64,000 bases of DNA from JAGMCF01 sp964398885 (lineage in GTDB: Bacteria > Cloacimonadota > Cloacimonadia > JGIOTU-2). Within the stretch, counting starts at the first letter, position 1. The number at the start of each line of letters is the position of its first letter. Shown in pieces: positions 44,948-54,086 of the stretch. The DNA lies in the NCBI GenBank assembly GCA_964398885.1, contig CAYNOU010000004.1, forward strand, positions 4,930 to 68,929. Direction: 5' to 3'. Under the pieces are notes generated by a model, which saw only the letters and a program-made list of their open reading frames with translations, was not told the DNA's origin and made no database searches. A program made the position numbers and the translations under genes.

Positions 44948-45736
44948 CTAAATTTTCTCAATAATTTTTAATCTTTTTACTAAATTCATTGCAGCATTTT
45001 GCTCAGCTGCTTTTTTAGTTTTCCCATTTCCTTTTGATTTATACTTATCAATCACTTTTACTTTAACATAAAAATTTTTTTTATGCTCCGGACCAGATGC
45101 TTTTATTATTTCGTATTCAGGATTTTCACCAAATTTAGCTTGAGACCACTCCTGTAAGTAACTTTTGAAGTTTTTTAAATCTTCGGCATTTACCGCATCT
45201 TCCCAATTGCTTAATATCGTATTTTCAATAATATATTTGGTTTCTACATAAGAGCTATCCAAAAATATTGCCGCAAATAGTGATTCCATAGCATCCGAGT
45301 TGATAGAAATATTTTTTCTTAATTTATTCTTCAACCCATTATCACCAATGAGAATATATTTACTAAGTCCAATCTCTTTGGATTTTTTGTATAGGAAATT
45401 TTTACTTATTATTTTTGAGCGTATTTTTGATAAATTGCCTTCATTTTCATCTGGAAATTTGTTATACAAAAATTCGGAAACAATTAATTCTAAAACAGAG
45501 TCACCTAAGAATTCCATTGTCTCAGATTTATTTCCCACTGGAGATTTATTGGTTTTTATTTCCTTCTTAAAGGACTTATGTGTTAATGCATCTTCTAATA
45601 GTTTTTTATTCTTAAATGAGTAGTTTATTTTCTTTTCTAAATCATTAAGAGACTTTCTCCAATTATTTATTTTTTTATCGTAGTTTGAAATAACTTTTCC
45701 AACAATGGCACTCTTGCTTTGATTCATATTTTCCAA
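44948..45736 (-). CDS. rnc: Ribonuclease III
   Basis: The 262-residue protein has the catalytic RNase III domain (ALTHKSFKKE, ETMEFLGDSVLELIVSEFLY, EGNLSKIRSKI, DAMESLFAAIFLD) and a C-terminal dsRNA-binding domain (LQEWSQAKFGENPEYEIIKA ... AEQNAAMNLVKRL). It processes rRNA and mRNA. Its position after fabF matches the common fab-acpP-fabF-rnc arrangement. The VWA gene follows 2 bases later. Confidence 0.96.
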   Translation of the reverse strand: MENMNQSKSAIVGKVISNYDKKINNWRKSLNDLEKKINYSFKNKKLLEDALTHKSFKKEIKTNKSPVGNKSETMEFLGDSVLELIVSEFLYNKFPDENEGNLSKIRSKIISKNFLYKKSKEIGLSKYILIGDNGLKNKLRKNISINSDAMESLFAAIFLDSSYVETKYIIENTILSNWEDAVNAEDLKNFKSYLQEWSQAKFGENPEYEIIKASGPEHKKNFYVKVKVIDKYKSKGNGKTKKAAEQNAAMNLVKRLKIIEKI

Positions 45737-45929
45737 TTTATTTTACTGTAAAGGTTCGTCAACTAATAAAGAGTATAATAGTATTTTTAATTCTGAACCA
45801 ATTTTATTGAGATTTGTTAAAATTTTAAGAATATCTTTTTAATAATTTTTTAATATTTAAAATAATCTGTGCTTATCGGTGAAAATCTGCTTGCCTTGCC
45901 GTAGTTTGACGAAGGCAGGTGGCTAAATA

Positions 45930-47162
45930 TTATCTCAATCTTTTGAAAATAAGGACAGCATTATGGCCACCGAAACCGAAAGAGTTAGTCATTCCATACT
46001 CAATTTGCAAATCAATAGTTTTTTTAGGATTATAATCCAAATCACATTCAGGGTCGGGTGTAATAAGATTAATTGTCGGATGGATCTTCTGCTCTTGAAT
46101 TGATTTAATTAGAATCATTGCTTCTATTGCACCTGCACCACCAAGTGTATGTCCTATCATAGATTTTGAAGAATTAATTTTTAATTTATAGGCATGTTCG
46201 CCAAAAACTGTTTTTATTGCTGCGGTTTCACATTTATCATTGAGCGGGGTTGATGTGCCATGAGCATTTATATACTGAATATCTTGAGGTTGAATATTCG
46301 CATCTTGAAGGGCATTTCTCATTGCTTGTGCCCCACCTGCCCCATTTGGTGCAGGCATTGTTATATGAAACGCATCACTGGTAGCACCGTATCCCACCAT
46401 CTCAGCATATATCTTTGCTCCTCGTTTCTTAGCATGGTCATATTCTTCTAAAATAATTGTCCCAGCCCCTTCTGAGAGCACAAATCCATCCCTTTCCAAA
46501 TCAAATGGTCTGCTCGCTGTTTCGGGTGAATTATTTCGGACAGAAAGGGCTCTCATAGCAGAAAATCCGGCGAGTGTAAATGGAGTTACTGCTGCCTCAG
46601 CGCCACAAGCAATTACCACATCCGCTGCTCCAAACTTTATAGCTCTATAAGCCTCTCCTATTGCATTAGCACTTGAAGCACAAGCAGATGTAATATTGAA
46701 ATTAATCCCTTTTGCATTAAAATGAATAGCAATTCTCCCAGCAGCTATATTTGATATCATCATAGGTATAAAAAATGGACTGATTTTACGCGGTCCTCTT
46801 TTAAGAAAGACTGCTGTCTGGTGTTCAAAAGTTTGCATTCCTCCAATTCCTGTTCCAGTTATCACGCCTAATTTCCTATGTTGAATAGAGCCTAAATTTG
46901 CATCTTCCATTGCCTGAATAGCAGATACCAATGCATAATGGCAGTATTGATCCATTTTGCGTGCTTCTTTTTTATCTAAATACTTAAATACATCAAAATT
47001 TTTTACCTTGCCAGCTATTTTTGAGGCAATCTCAGTATCAAGTCCTTCCACACGAGAAATACCTGATTTTCCCTGGCATAAATTTTTCCAGGTCTCTTCT
47101 ACACTATTTCCTAATGGATTTATTGTTCCTAATCCTGTTACAACAACTTTTTTTGGTTTCAT
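45930..47162 (-). CDS. fabF: Beta-ketoacyl-ACP synthase II
   Basis: The start at 47162 (MKPKKVVVTGLGTINPLGNS) follows GAAAGGAAA; an in-frame extension upstream runs through a palindrome and is unlikely to be translated. The 410-residue protein has the Cys-His-His triad: SACASSANAIGEAY, NAHGTSTPLND and SKSMIGHTLGGAGAIEAM. It elongates fatty acids. It lies after acpP and fabG in the same direction, and rnc follows. Confidence 0.96.
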   Translation of the reverse strand: MKPKKVVVTGLGTINPLGNSVEETWKNLCQGKSGISRVEGLDTEIASKIAGKVKNFDVFKYLDKKEARKMDQYCHYALVSAIQAMEDANLGSIQHRKLGVITGTGIGGMQTFEHQTAVFLKRGPRKISPFFIPMMISNIAAGRIAIHFNAKGINFNITSACASSANAIGEAYRAIKFGAADVVIACGAEAAVTPFTLAGFSAMRALSVRNNSPETASRPFDLERDGFVLSEGAGTIILEEYDHAKKRGAKIYAEMVGYGATSDAFHITMPAPNGAGGAQAMRNALQDANIQPQDIQYINAHGTSTPLNDKCETAAIKTVFGEHAYKLKINSSKSMIGHTLGGAGAIEAMILIKSIQEQKIHPTINLITPDPECDLDYNPKKTIDLQIEYGMTNSFGFGGHNAVLIFKRLR

Positions 47163-47328
47163 TATTTTTCCTTTCAAAAATCCGAAGGATCTCCACCAGA
47201 GGCGGATATGCCTCAGGCATGATGCCTCCGGCATGAGAGGGAAAACCCACATCCCTGTCTATGTCATTCGTAAGTTTTGGGGTCTAAATGAGGACAAAAT
47301 GGACAGTAGACAGGTCTGTGGGGGGTTA

Positions 47329-47568
47329 TTATTTTAGTTTTTCTTCAAGATATTCAATTGCCTTGCCAACTGTAGTCAATTTTTCCGCATCCTCATCAGG
47401 AATTTCTATATCGAACTCTTCCTCAAACTGCATAATCAATTCTACTGTATCCAGAGAATCTGCGCCAAGGTCTTCAATGAAAGCAGCTTCATCTGTGACC
47501 TCATCTTCTGTCACGCCTAATTGCCCAATTATGATTTCCCTTACTTTCTCTTTGATGCTTTCGTCCAT
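47329..47568 (-). CDS. acpP: Acyl carrier protein
   Basis: The 79-residue acidic protein carries the phosphopantetheine site GADSLDTVELIMQFE and the usual QLGVTEDEVTDEAAFIEDL. It holds the growing acyl chain. GGAG precedes the ATG. It sits between fabG and fabF. Confidence 0.97.
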   Translation of the reverse strand: MDESIKEKVREIIIGQLGVTEDEVTDEAAFIEDLGADSLDTVELIMQFEEEFDIEIPDEDAEKLTTVGKAIEYLEEKLK

Positions 47569-47622
47569 TCTTTCTCCTTTATAGTATCCGATTATATCGG
47601 AAATTACTAACTTCTTTTAATT

Positions 47623-48363
47623 TTAAATCATCCCACCATCAATTACAATAACTTGTCCAGTTATATAGTTTGAATCTTCACAACATAAAAACAGTGCAAG
47701 ATTCGCTACATCTTTTTTGGTACCAAATCTTTTTAAAGGGATATTTTTAAGATAATTTTCTTGAATATTTTCTGGGAGTTTATCTGTCATTTCAGTTTTT
47801 ATAAAACCCGGAGCAATAGCATTAACATTGATATTTCTTGGAGCCAGTTCCTTCGCAGTAGATTTGGTAAAGGCAATGATTCCACCTTTAGAAGCTGCAT
47901 AATTAGCCTGCCCAGCATTTCCTATTAAACCTATTACTGATGCAATATTTAGAATCTTTCCTTTTCTTTGACGCATCATAACTTTTGATACCTTTTGTGT
48001 GCATAGGAATGTGCCTGTCAAGTTTACTCTAATTACCGCTTCCCAATCTGCAAGACTCATCCGCATAAGTAATTTGTCTCTTGTTATGCCAGCATTGTTA
48101 ACCAGAATGTCAATAGACTGAAATTGCTTTTTTATTTGTTCTACAAGACTTTCTACTTCATCTTCTTCTGTAATATCACATTTTATTCCTATTACATTTG
48201 GATTTGATACTTTTAATTGCGAGACAGTTTTATCAATTTCCTCTTGAAGAATATCCACTATAACTATATTTGCGCCGTTTTCTGAAAATTTTTCAGCAAT
48301 ACTTTTCCCGATTCCTCTTGCGCTGCCGGTGATGATAGCGGTTTTTTCGGATAATTTTTTCAT
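47623..48363 (-). CDS. fabG: Beta-ketoacyl-ACP reductase
   Basis: The 246-residue short-chain dehydrogenase has the NADPH-binding TGSARGIGKSIAEKF, the NNAG motif, and the catalytic Ser-Tyr-Lys (NIASVIG, YAASKGG). It reduces beta-ketoacyl-ACP in fatty acid elongation. It is the first gene after the restriction insertion that separates it from fabD. Confidence 0.96.
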   Translation of the reverse strand: MKKLSEKTAIITGSARGIGKSIAEKFSENGANIVIVDILQEEIDKTVSQLKVSNPNVIGIKCDITEEDEVESLVEQIKKQFQSIDILVNNAGITRDKLLMRMSLADWEAVIRVNLTGTFLCTQKVSKVMMRQRKGKILNIASVIGLIGNAGQANYAASKGGIIAFTKSTAKELAPRNINVNAIAPGFIKTEMTDKLPENIQENYLKNIPLKRFGTKKDVANLALFLCCEDSNYITGQVIVIDGGMI

Positions 48364-48472
48364 TGGAACTCCTTACAGCTTAAGGTTCGTTGCACATAAA
48401 AATTGGATAATATAAATTAGATATGACTTCTTAATCCAACTTGACTATGATAATAATAATAAATGATTCTCA

Positions 48473-48685
48473 CTATAGTCTTAGGGGTTCTTTCAATTCA
48501 TCAATACATACAGCCTTATAATTTATTTGAAATAATGCCTTACAAACCAAGCATTGACATTTTAAGCTTATCCATTCATCATCATATAGTTCTCTATAAG
48601 AAAGATACCAATCAGAGTCACAAATAGGACATCTAACCCCCATAGTTTCTATAGTTTTTGCATTTATAGTTTCTCTTGTAGACAC
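48473..48685 (-). CDS. Small double-CxxC zinc-ribbon protein
   Basis: A GTG start at 48685 is favoured because GGAGG lies seven bases upstream. A start at 48724 has no such site. The product (about 70 residues) has CPICDSDWYLSYRELYDD...CQCLVC, a likely zinc site. It overlaps the end of the restriction-type gene by 22 bases and is in its operon, so it may be a small partner protein. Function unknown. Confidence 0.6.
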   Translation of the reverse strand: MSTRETINAKTIETMGVRCPICDSDWYLSYRELYDDEWISLKCQCLVCKALFQINYKAVCIDELKEPLRL

Positions 48686-49962
48686 TTTAGTGCCTCCATT
48701 GATTTTTGTTGTTGACTCTCCCAAAATTGTTCTGAAAAAATTAATTTATATTGATTATCTCTTCTTTCCAGCCAATTTATTAGCGGTGAGGATAGTTCAA
48801 TTAAAGACTCTTTCAATTCACCGTCAGTTATTTTAAAACCTCTCACTTTCAGATGGGCTTTAATATCAGCATAACCCAAAACCTCACCAACATTCGTAAA
48901 AATAGAAATAATAGCTTCTCTTATATTGAGTTTTTTTAACTTTTGTTTTAAGTAGACCTCCACATTTGTCTTTATATCTCCATGCTCTCTAAAGAAATAT
49001 TGGAATTCTATTGGTGATAGTGGATAGTTAAAAGTAAATCGCATTAATGTAATAATTGTCTCACTATTTATGAAAAATCTTTTTTCGGTTTTTAGATCCT
49101 CAATCAATTGTGAAGTAGGATTATCGCATACAATTAGTCCAATGAGATTTGACAGCCCACCCTTATTTTCGTATCGTCTAATATGCCTGTTCAGTTCGTC
49201 AATAATATTAACCCCTACGTTTCCCTTTGTTGAACGACACTCAATACCAATGCAAAGGGGTGATATGCAAATTACATCAAGTTCTCCACTTTGACCGCTT
49301 GTTTCTTTATCTATCTCAAATCCCCAAAATTCAAATAGGCTTAAAATAAATTTCTCAAGTTTATTGCCTTCTCCAGAACTCAAAAGCTCTATCACCTGCA
49401 CTTCATCAAATATGGTTTTTTCTTTGCGAATTATTCTTATTTGAGGAATCTCAATTTTCTTTTCGGCAGATATAGTTTCATATTCTGCGTCTTTCTGAAT
49501 TTTCGCAATAACACTTGCTACTTTATCAGTCAATGAGCACTTATCAAATGCATTGATATATTTGTTTACCTCTATAATGCCTAACTCAGTAAACCTTATG
49601 CGAAAATCGGCTTTTCTTTTTGTCACCAAGACATTGAATTTTATATTTCTATCAGGATATACTTTTGTTTTCTGAGTTAGTTCTAAAAAATCTTTTCCAT
49701 CAATTGTAAGAATTTGCGAGAGTGAGCCACATATAATAAATATGGTCAAATTTTCTTGCTTTGCTAATGATTCCTGAACTAATCTTTTGTTCACTTGTAA
49801 ATAGTAATTTTCACTTTCCGCTTCTTTGCCAACTTTTTCTTTAAATGTAATATACAGCAAATTTCCATTAACCTTATATAAGGTTCTTTGCCTTCCTTTT
49901 AATTTCTCAACTTGGATATTATTTTCTTCAAATAATTTTATGAGCTTATCTTTTAGATTCAT
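48664..49962 (-). CDS. Probable PD-(D/E)xK restriction endonuclease
   Basis: The 432-residue protein has a nuclease-like core at about residues 205-290: GELDVICISPLCIGIECRST includes Glu227-Asp229 and Glu241-Cys-Arg243. The second motif is normally ExK, so Arg243 could weaken cleavage. A helical C-terminus and a DNA-binding-like part (VLGYADIKAHLKVRGFKI) follow. It is coupled (ATGA) to a methyltransferase-like gene. With that gene it forms a restriction-modification cassette inside the fatty acid cluster. Confidence 0.65.
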   Translation of the reverse strand: MNLKDKLIKLFEENNIQVEKLKGRQRTLYKVNGNLLYITFKEKVGKEAESENYYLQVNKRLVQESLAKQENLTIFIICGSLSQILTIDGKDFLELTQKTKVYPDRNIKFNVLVTKRKADFRIRFTELGIIEVNKYINAFDKCSLTDKVASVIAKIQKDAEYETISAEKKIEIPQIRIIRKEKTIFDEVQVIELLSSGEGNKLEKFILSLFEFWGFEIDKETSGQSGELDVICISPLCIGIECRSTKGNVGVNIIDELNRHIRRYENKGGLSNLIGLIVCDNPTSQLIEDLKTEKRFFINSETIITLMRFTFNYPLSPIEFQYFFREHGDIKTNVEVYLKQKLKKLNIREAIISIFTNVGEVLGYADIKAHLKVRGFKITDGELKESLIELSSPLINWLERRDNQYKLIFSEQFWESQQQKSMEALKCLQEKL

Positions 49963-50444
49963 ATTTTATACTCAATAAGTGAAGCTTCGTGCGTTGTAGT
50001 TCCACAGCCATTATATGGGTCAAGGATTAAATCCCCTTCTTTGATATTAAAAGCATTGATGATTGTTCTTACAATCCGTGGATAAAATTTACCTTTGTAT
50101 GGATATAAATTATGAAATGCATAAGCATTTGTATCCCCAAATAAATCAATGAGGTTTGAATATAATGTAGGTTTACTATCAACTATATCCAAATGAGCAA
50201 TTCTTTTTCTTATGTTCTCATAATCATTATTAAAATATACTTTATGATTTATAGCATCTATTTTGTAATCTTTTGTTAATCCTGAAAGTTCTAAATTCAA
50301 GAATTGTATATCCGCTAAAGTCTGCATCCAAAAGCCAAAGACGTTTCCCTCTTTTGGCTGATAATTATTTGCTTCTTTTGAATACTCTTTCAGAATTTCT
50401 TCAAAAGAGGGATATTTTGTTCTTTTTTCAAATAAATTCTGCAT
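49959..50444 (-). pseudogene. Truncated DNA methyltransferase
   Basis: The 161-residue protein contains the motif X/I block of an amino-methyltransferase (NLYPYKGKFYPRIVRTIINA, then LILDPYNGCGTTTHEASLIE). It stops straight after motif I, before the acidic SAM residue and the NPPY/SPPY catalytic motif expected later. The gene ends ATGA with the endonuclease start, so the remainder was probably lost by deletion. By itself it is unlikely to methylate DNA. Confidence 0.65.
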
Positions 50445-50458
50445 GCTTTATGTCCTTA

Positions 50459-51445
50459 CTAACACGGACTTATTCCATCCAAAACCTTATCTACATCTTC
50501 CATCTTATCAACATTATATCTATTAGTATCTCTATCAATAGCTTTTATCATTCCAGAAACTATCTTGCCCGGACCAAACTCAACAAAAGTGTCAACACCG
50601 TTTTTTATCATATACTCAACACTTTCTACCCAACGAACTGGAGATTTGATTTGTTTCGTCAAGTTTTCCATTATCTCTTTTGGCTCTGTCTCTGGTTTTG
50701 CTTTGAAATTAGATATTACAGGAATCTTCGCGGTTTTGAAAGAAATTTTATTCATTTCTTCGTTTAGCCACTCAGCAGATTTAGCAATCAAAGGTGAATG
50801 GAACGCTCCGCCAACTATTAGTTCAACAACTCTTCTTGCACCAGCATCTTTACATTTTTCCATTGCTTTTGAAACAGCCTTATCTTCACCACTAATCACT
50901 GTCTGCATTGGAGTATTAAAATTTACAGCAACAACAATCCCAGCAGTGTTTTCACATATCTCTACAATAGTATTTTTATCGAGCCCAATAACAGCCGCCA
51001 TTTTGTAAGGAACACCTTTACTTGCTTCAATCATAAATTTTCCGCGTTTATGAACTAAATAAAGAGCATCTTCCCAATCTAATACATCTGCAGCAACCAA
51101 AGCAGTGAATTCACCCAAAGAATGACCAGCAACATATTTTGGCTTAACTCCGTTAGATAGTAAACATCTAACGGGGTAAATATCACATTTTTTCTGAAAG
51201 TATTTTAGAGCAAGTATGCTGTGAAGTAATATAGCGGGTTGCGTATTATATGTCTGTTTCAAATCATCCATTGGACCTTCAAACATAATAGTTTTCAGGT
51301 CATAACCCAATTTTTCATTGGCAATATCAAAGTAGATTCTATATTCAGGAATATCGTAGAATTCCTTTGCCATTCCAACATACTGTGCACCCTGACCAGG
51401 AAAAACAAAAGTAATATTCTTTTTATTCATTTCAGGTTTTTGCAA
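50459..51445 (-). CDS. fabD: Malonyl-CoA:ACP transacylase
   Basis: The 328-residue protein shows FPGQGAQYVGMAKEF, the nucleophile motif AGHSLGEFTALVAA and the His motif GGAFHSPLIA. It loads malonate onto ACP. There are about 25 extra residues after LALKYFQKKC (DIYPVRCLLSNGVKP), between the usual domains; the DNA there (TCCGTTAGATAG...CTATCTAACGG) is another small inverted repeat. It lies 14 bases from the truncated methyltransferase. Confidence 0.94.
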   Translation of the reverse strand: MQKPEMNKKNITFVFPGQGAQYVGMAKEFYDIPEYRIYFDIANEKLGYDLKTIMFEGPMDDLKQTYNTQPAILLHSILALKYFQKKCDIYPVRCLLSNGVKPKYVAGHSLGEFTALVAADVLDWEDALYLVHKRGKFMIEASKGVPYKMAAVIGLDKNTIVEICENTAGIVVAVNFNTPMQTVISGEDKAVSKAMEKCKDAGARRVVELIVGGAFHSPLIAKSAEWLNEEMNKISFKTAKIPVISNFKAKPETEPKEIMENLTKQIKSPVRWVESVEYMIKNGVDTFVEFGPGKIVSGMIKAIDRDTNRYNVDKMEDVDKVLDGISPC

Positions 51446-51576
51446 TAAATACTTTAATTATATTTTAAATCCTAAGTAAATCCAAATAACTAAAATCCAA
51501 AATAAGAAACAAGAAAATTGTAATGGAAGTTATTCTTATTCACATTGAGCAAAAGGTTTTGAAATTGAAACATTTG

Positions 51577-51620
51577 TCCGCCAGCTCCGAGACGGAGTCC
51601 CGAAAATCGGGTCTGGCGGA
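51577..51620. repeat. TCCGCCAG...CTGGCGGA palindromic element between fabH and fabD
   Basis: TCCGCCAGCTCCGAGACGGA is followed by CCCGAAAATCGGG and GTCTGGCGGA. The ends match the element at 27635-27691. Confidence 0.75.
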
Positions 51621-51669
51621 TTGACATTGTTTAGGATTTAGAGTTTCGGATTTAGGATTTATTTAATTT

Positions 51670-52662
51670 TTAGTATCGCAACAGGACACTACCCCAAGTA
51701 AGTCCTGCACCAAAAGCATCTAATAGAACAAGATCTCCTCTACGAATTCTGCCATCCTCAACCGCTTCTGCAAATGCAATAGGGATACTGGCAGCCGAAG
51801 TATTTCCATACTTCTCAATATTAACAATAACCTTTTGTGGTGAAAGTTTTAACCTGCGAGCTGTTGCATCAATAATCCGAAGATTTGCTTGATGAGTAAT
51901 AAGCCAGTTTAAGTCATCACCAGAAAGTCCATTTCTTTCAAGTATTATTGTTGCAGAGTCTCCCATAGATTTAACAGCAATTTTAAAAATTTTATTACCA
52001 TTCATAAAGACTGTATGGAGATTTTTCTTAACAGTTTCTTGGGAAGCTGGCATTTTTGAACCGCCTGCAGGCATATTCAACAGATCTCCGTATTTACCTT
52101 CCGAGGAAATATATGTATCAATAATCTCTGAAATCTCGCCTTTGTTCGCTCTTGTGAGTATTGCAGCTCCAGCTCCATCGCCAAAAAGCACACAGGTGCC
52201 TCTATCTGTCCAATTTGTAATCTTGGTTAATTCCTCCACTCCCACCACAAGAGCTGTTTTATAAATACCATTTTCAATAAATTGTTTTGCAATAGTAACA
52301 CTATAGATAAAGCCAGAGCATCCCGCAGAAATATCAAAGGCTGGTATTGGATGTATTCCCATTTTTTTCTGTAATATACATGCTGTTGATGGAAATATAT
52401 AATCCGGGGTAACAGTTGCCACAATTATTAGTTCAATATCTTTGGGTTTGATTTTACCCTTTTTGAATATCTTCTCTACAGCTCTAAAGGCAAGTTCTGA
52501 GGAAGGTGTCTCCTTATCCGATATACGCCTTTCTACCATTCCTGTTCGTGTTCTTATCCATTCATCAGAAGTATCAACTATCTTTTCCATGTCAGCATTG
52601 GTTAGAATTTTTTCAGGCACTGCCATACTTATTCCAGCAAATTTAACTTTATAATCACTCAC
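51670..52662 (-). CDS. fabH: Beta-ketoacyl-ACP synthase III
   Basis: The 330-residue protein has the catalytic Cys-His-Asn set: FDISAGCSGFIYSV, LITHQANLRIID and KYGNTSAASIPIA. It starts fatty acid synthesis from acetyl-CoA and malonyl-ACP. It overlaps plsX by 8 bases. Confidence 0.97.
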   Translation of the reverse strand: MSDYKVKFAGISMAVPEKILTNADMEKIVDTSDEWIRTRTGMVERRISDKETPSSELAFRAVEKIFKKGKIKPKDIELIIVATVTPDYIFPSTACILQKKMGIHPIPAFDISAGCSGFIYSVTIAKQFIENGIYKTALVVGVEELTKITNWTDRGTCVLFGDGAGAAILTRANKGEISEIIDTYISSEGKYGDLLNMPAGGSKMPASQETVKKNLHTVFMNGNKIFKIAVKSMGDSATIILERNGLSGDDLNWLITHQANLRIIDATARRLKLSPQKVIVNIEKYGNTSAASIPIAFAEAVEDGRIRRGDLVLLDAFGAGLTWGSVLLRY

Positions 52663-53668
52663 TTTTCTTCTCCGTATAGTTTGAATAATATTCTTTGATA
52701 TGCTCTAAAAATTTTGATTGTTTGGAAAAACTAGCAAATTTGATTGCGTTGCAGATAGCTTTTGCATTAGAGCGTCCATGAGCAATAATAGATATTTCAT
52801 TAATTCCTAAAAGGAAGCCACCACCATATTCAGTATAATCTAATTTTTTCTTTAAATACCGAAATGCTGGATAAGAGAGAACTGCCCCAATTTTTGCCAC
52901 CCAGTCGTTATTGAGCTGTTGCTTTAATATCTCAAAAAGTGAGATGGCTACACCTTCTACGGTTTTAAGCATAATATTGCCGATGAATCCATCACAAATA
53001 ATCACATCTGCTACACCTTTTAGAATATCTTTACCCTCAATATTACCAATAAAATTTATAGATGCCAATTTTTGTAATCTACGGTGGGCTTCTATTGAAA
53101 CCTCATTTCCTTTTTTACTTTCCTCACCAATGTTAATTAAAGCAACTTTTGGGTTTTTCTTTTTGAGAAAATATGATGAATATATGCTTCCCATTTCTGC
53201 AAATTGTACCAAATTATTGGCATTACAATCAACATTTGCACCGACATCTAAAACTATTTCAGGTTCTGAAATTGTTGGCAGAGAGATTGCTAACCCAGGT
53301 CTATTTACTTTGGGAATTCGGCCAAAATTAAGTAATGAAGCTGCCATAACAGCACCGGTAGAACCAGCACTAACAAGAGCATCTGCTTCGTGATTTTTTA
53401 CAAGATTAACAGCATTGATTAAAGATGAATCCTTCTTCTTTTTCAACTCAGAAATTGGCTTGTTAGATGGATCTATACGCTCTGTTGCATTAATAATAGA
53501 GATGGAATTCTTAGGATAATAAAATCGTTCTAATTCTCTTTTTAAAATGGCTTGATTTCCTACTAAAAAGATTTTTGAACAAAATTTATCATTTGCAGCA
53601 AGAACCGCACCTTCCACTTCTGGATACGGCGCCCTATCACTACCTAATGCATCTAAAGCGATTTTCAT
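52655..53668 (-). CDS. plsX: Phosphate acyltransferase PlsX
   Basis: The 337-residue protein shows IALDALGSDRAPYPEVEGAV, SAGSTGAVMAASLL and a C-terminal LDYTEYGGGFLLGI with IIAHGRSNAKAICNAI. It makes acyl-phosphate for phospholipid synthesis. It lies between rpmF and fabH, as in many bacteria. Confidence 0.96.
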   Translation of the reverse strand: MKIALDALGSDRAPYPEVEGAVLAANDKFCSKIFLVGNQAILKRELERFYYPKNSISIINATERIDPSNKPISELKKKKDSSLINAVNLVKNHEADALVSAGSTGAVMAASLLNFGRIPKVNRPGLAISLPTISEPEIVLDVGANVDCNANNLVQFAEMGSIYSSYFLKKKNPKVALINIGEESKKGNEVSIEAHRRLQKLASINFIGNIEGKDILKGVADVIICDGFIGNIMLKTVEGVAISLFEILKQQLNNDWVAKIGAVLSYPAFRYLKKKLDYTEYGGGFLLGINEISIIAHGRSNAKAICNAIKFASFSKQSKFLEHIKEYYSNYTEKKSE

Positions 53669-53720
53669 AATGATAGTTAATTAGTAAATTAGTAAACTGG
53701 AAAATAATTACCAAAATCCT

Positions 53721-53903
53721 TTACTTTTCTGAGATTGAAATAACTTTTCTCCCTCTATAAAATCCACAATGTAGACAGACAAAATGTGGACGCATCTGCT
53801 CTCCACAATTCGGGCATTTTATAGTAGCTTCTATACTTGCTTTATAATGAGTCCTACGTTTTCTACTTCTTGACTTTGAAGTTTTCCTTTTGGGTACTGG
53901 CAT
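53721..53903 (-). CDS. rpmF: Ribosomal protein bL32
   Basis: The 60-residue basic protein starts MPVPKRKTSKSRSRKRRTH and carries a zinc site CPNCGEQMRPHFVCLHCG. GGAGG precedes the ATG. It is the first gene of the rpmF-plsX-fab operon. Confidence 0.97.
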   Translation of the reverse strand: MPVPKRKTSKSRSRKRRTHYKASIEATIKCPNCGEQMRPHFVCLHCGFYRGRKVISISEK

Positions 53904-53975
53904 TCTATTCCTCCATTCTGATTAAATTAGAATATCATAAAAAAATTTTCCCATATTATTGATTTTAGAAAATAT

Positions 53976-54005
53976 ATTAATTTGAATGATTATTTTTGAT
54001 GTCAA
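53976..54005 (-). promoter_or_regulatory. Candidate promoter for rpmF-plsX-fab
   Basis: On the minus strand TTGACA (54005-54000), 18 bases, then ATTAAT (53981-53976), about 70 bases before the rpmF start. The -35 is perfect and the -10 moderate. No terminator is clear in the 183-base gap. Confidence 0.35.
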
Positions 54006-54086
54006 GAATTTTCAAGATGTTTTTAGTATATTCCCAAAACTCTACCTTTTTTTATGATTAAACTTTTTACTATACAATAAGATTTC

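Noticed and set aside
47163..47252. N-terminal extension of FabF
   Set aside because: The added residues come from a palindrome; a good ribosome site lies before Met 47162.
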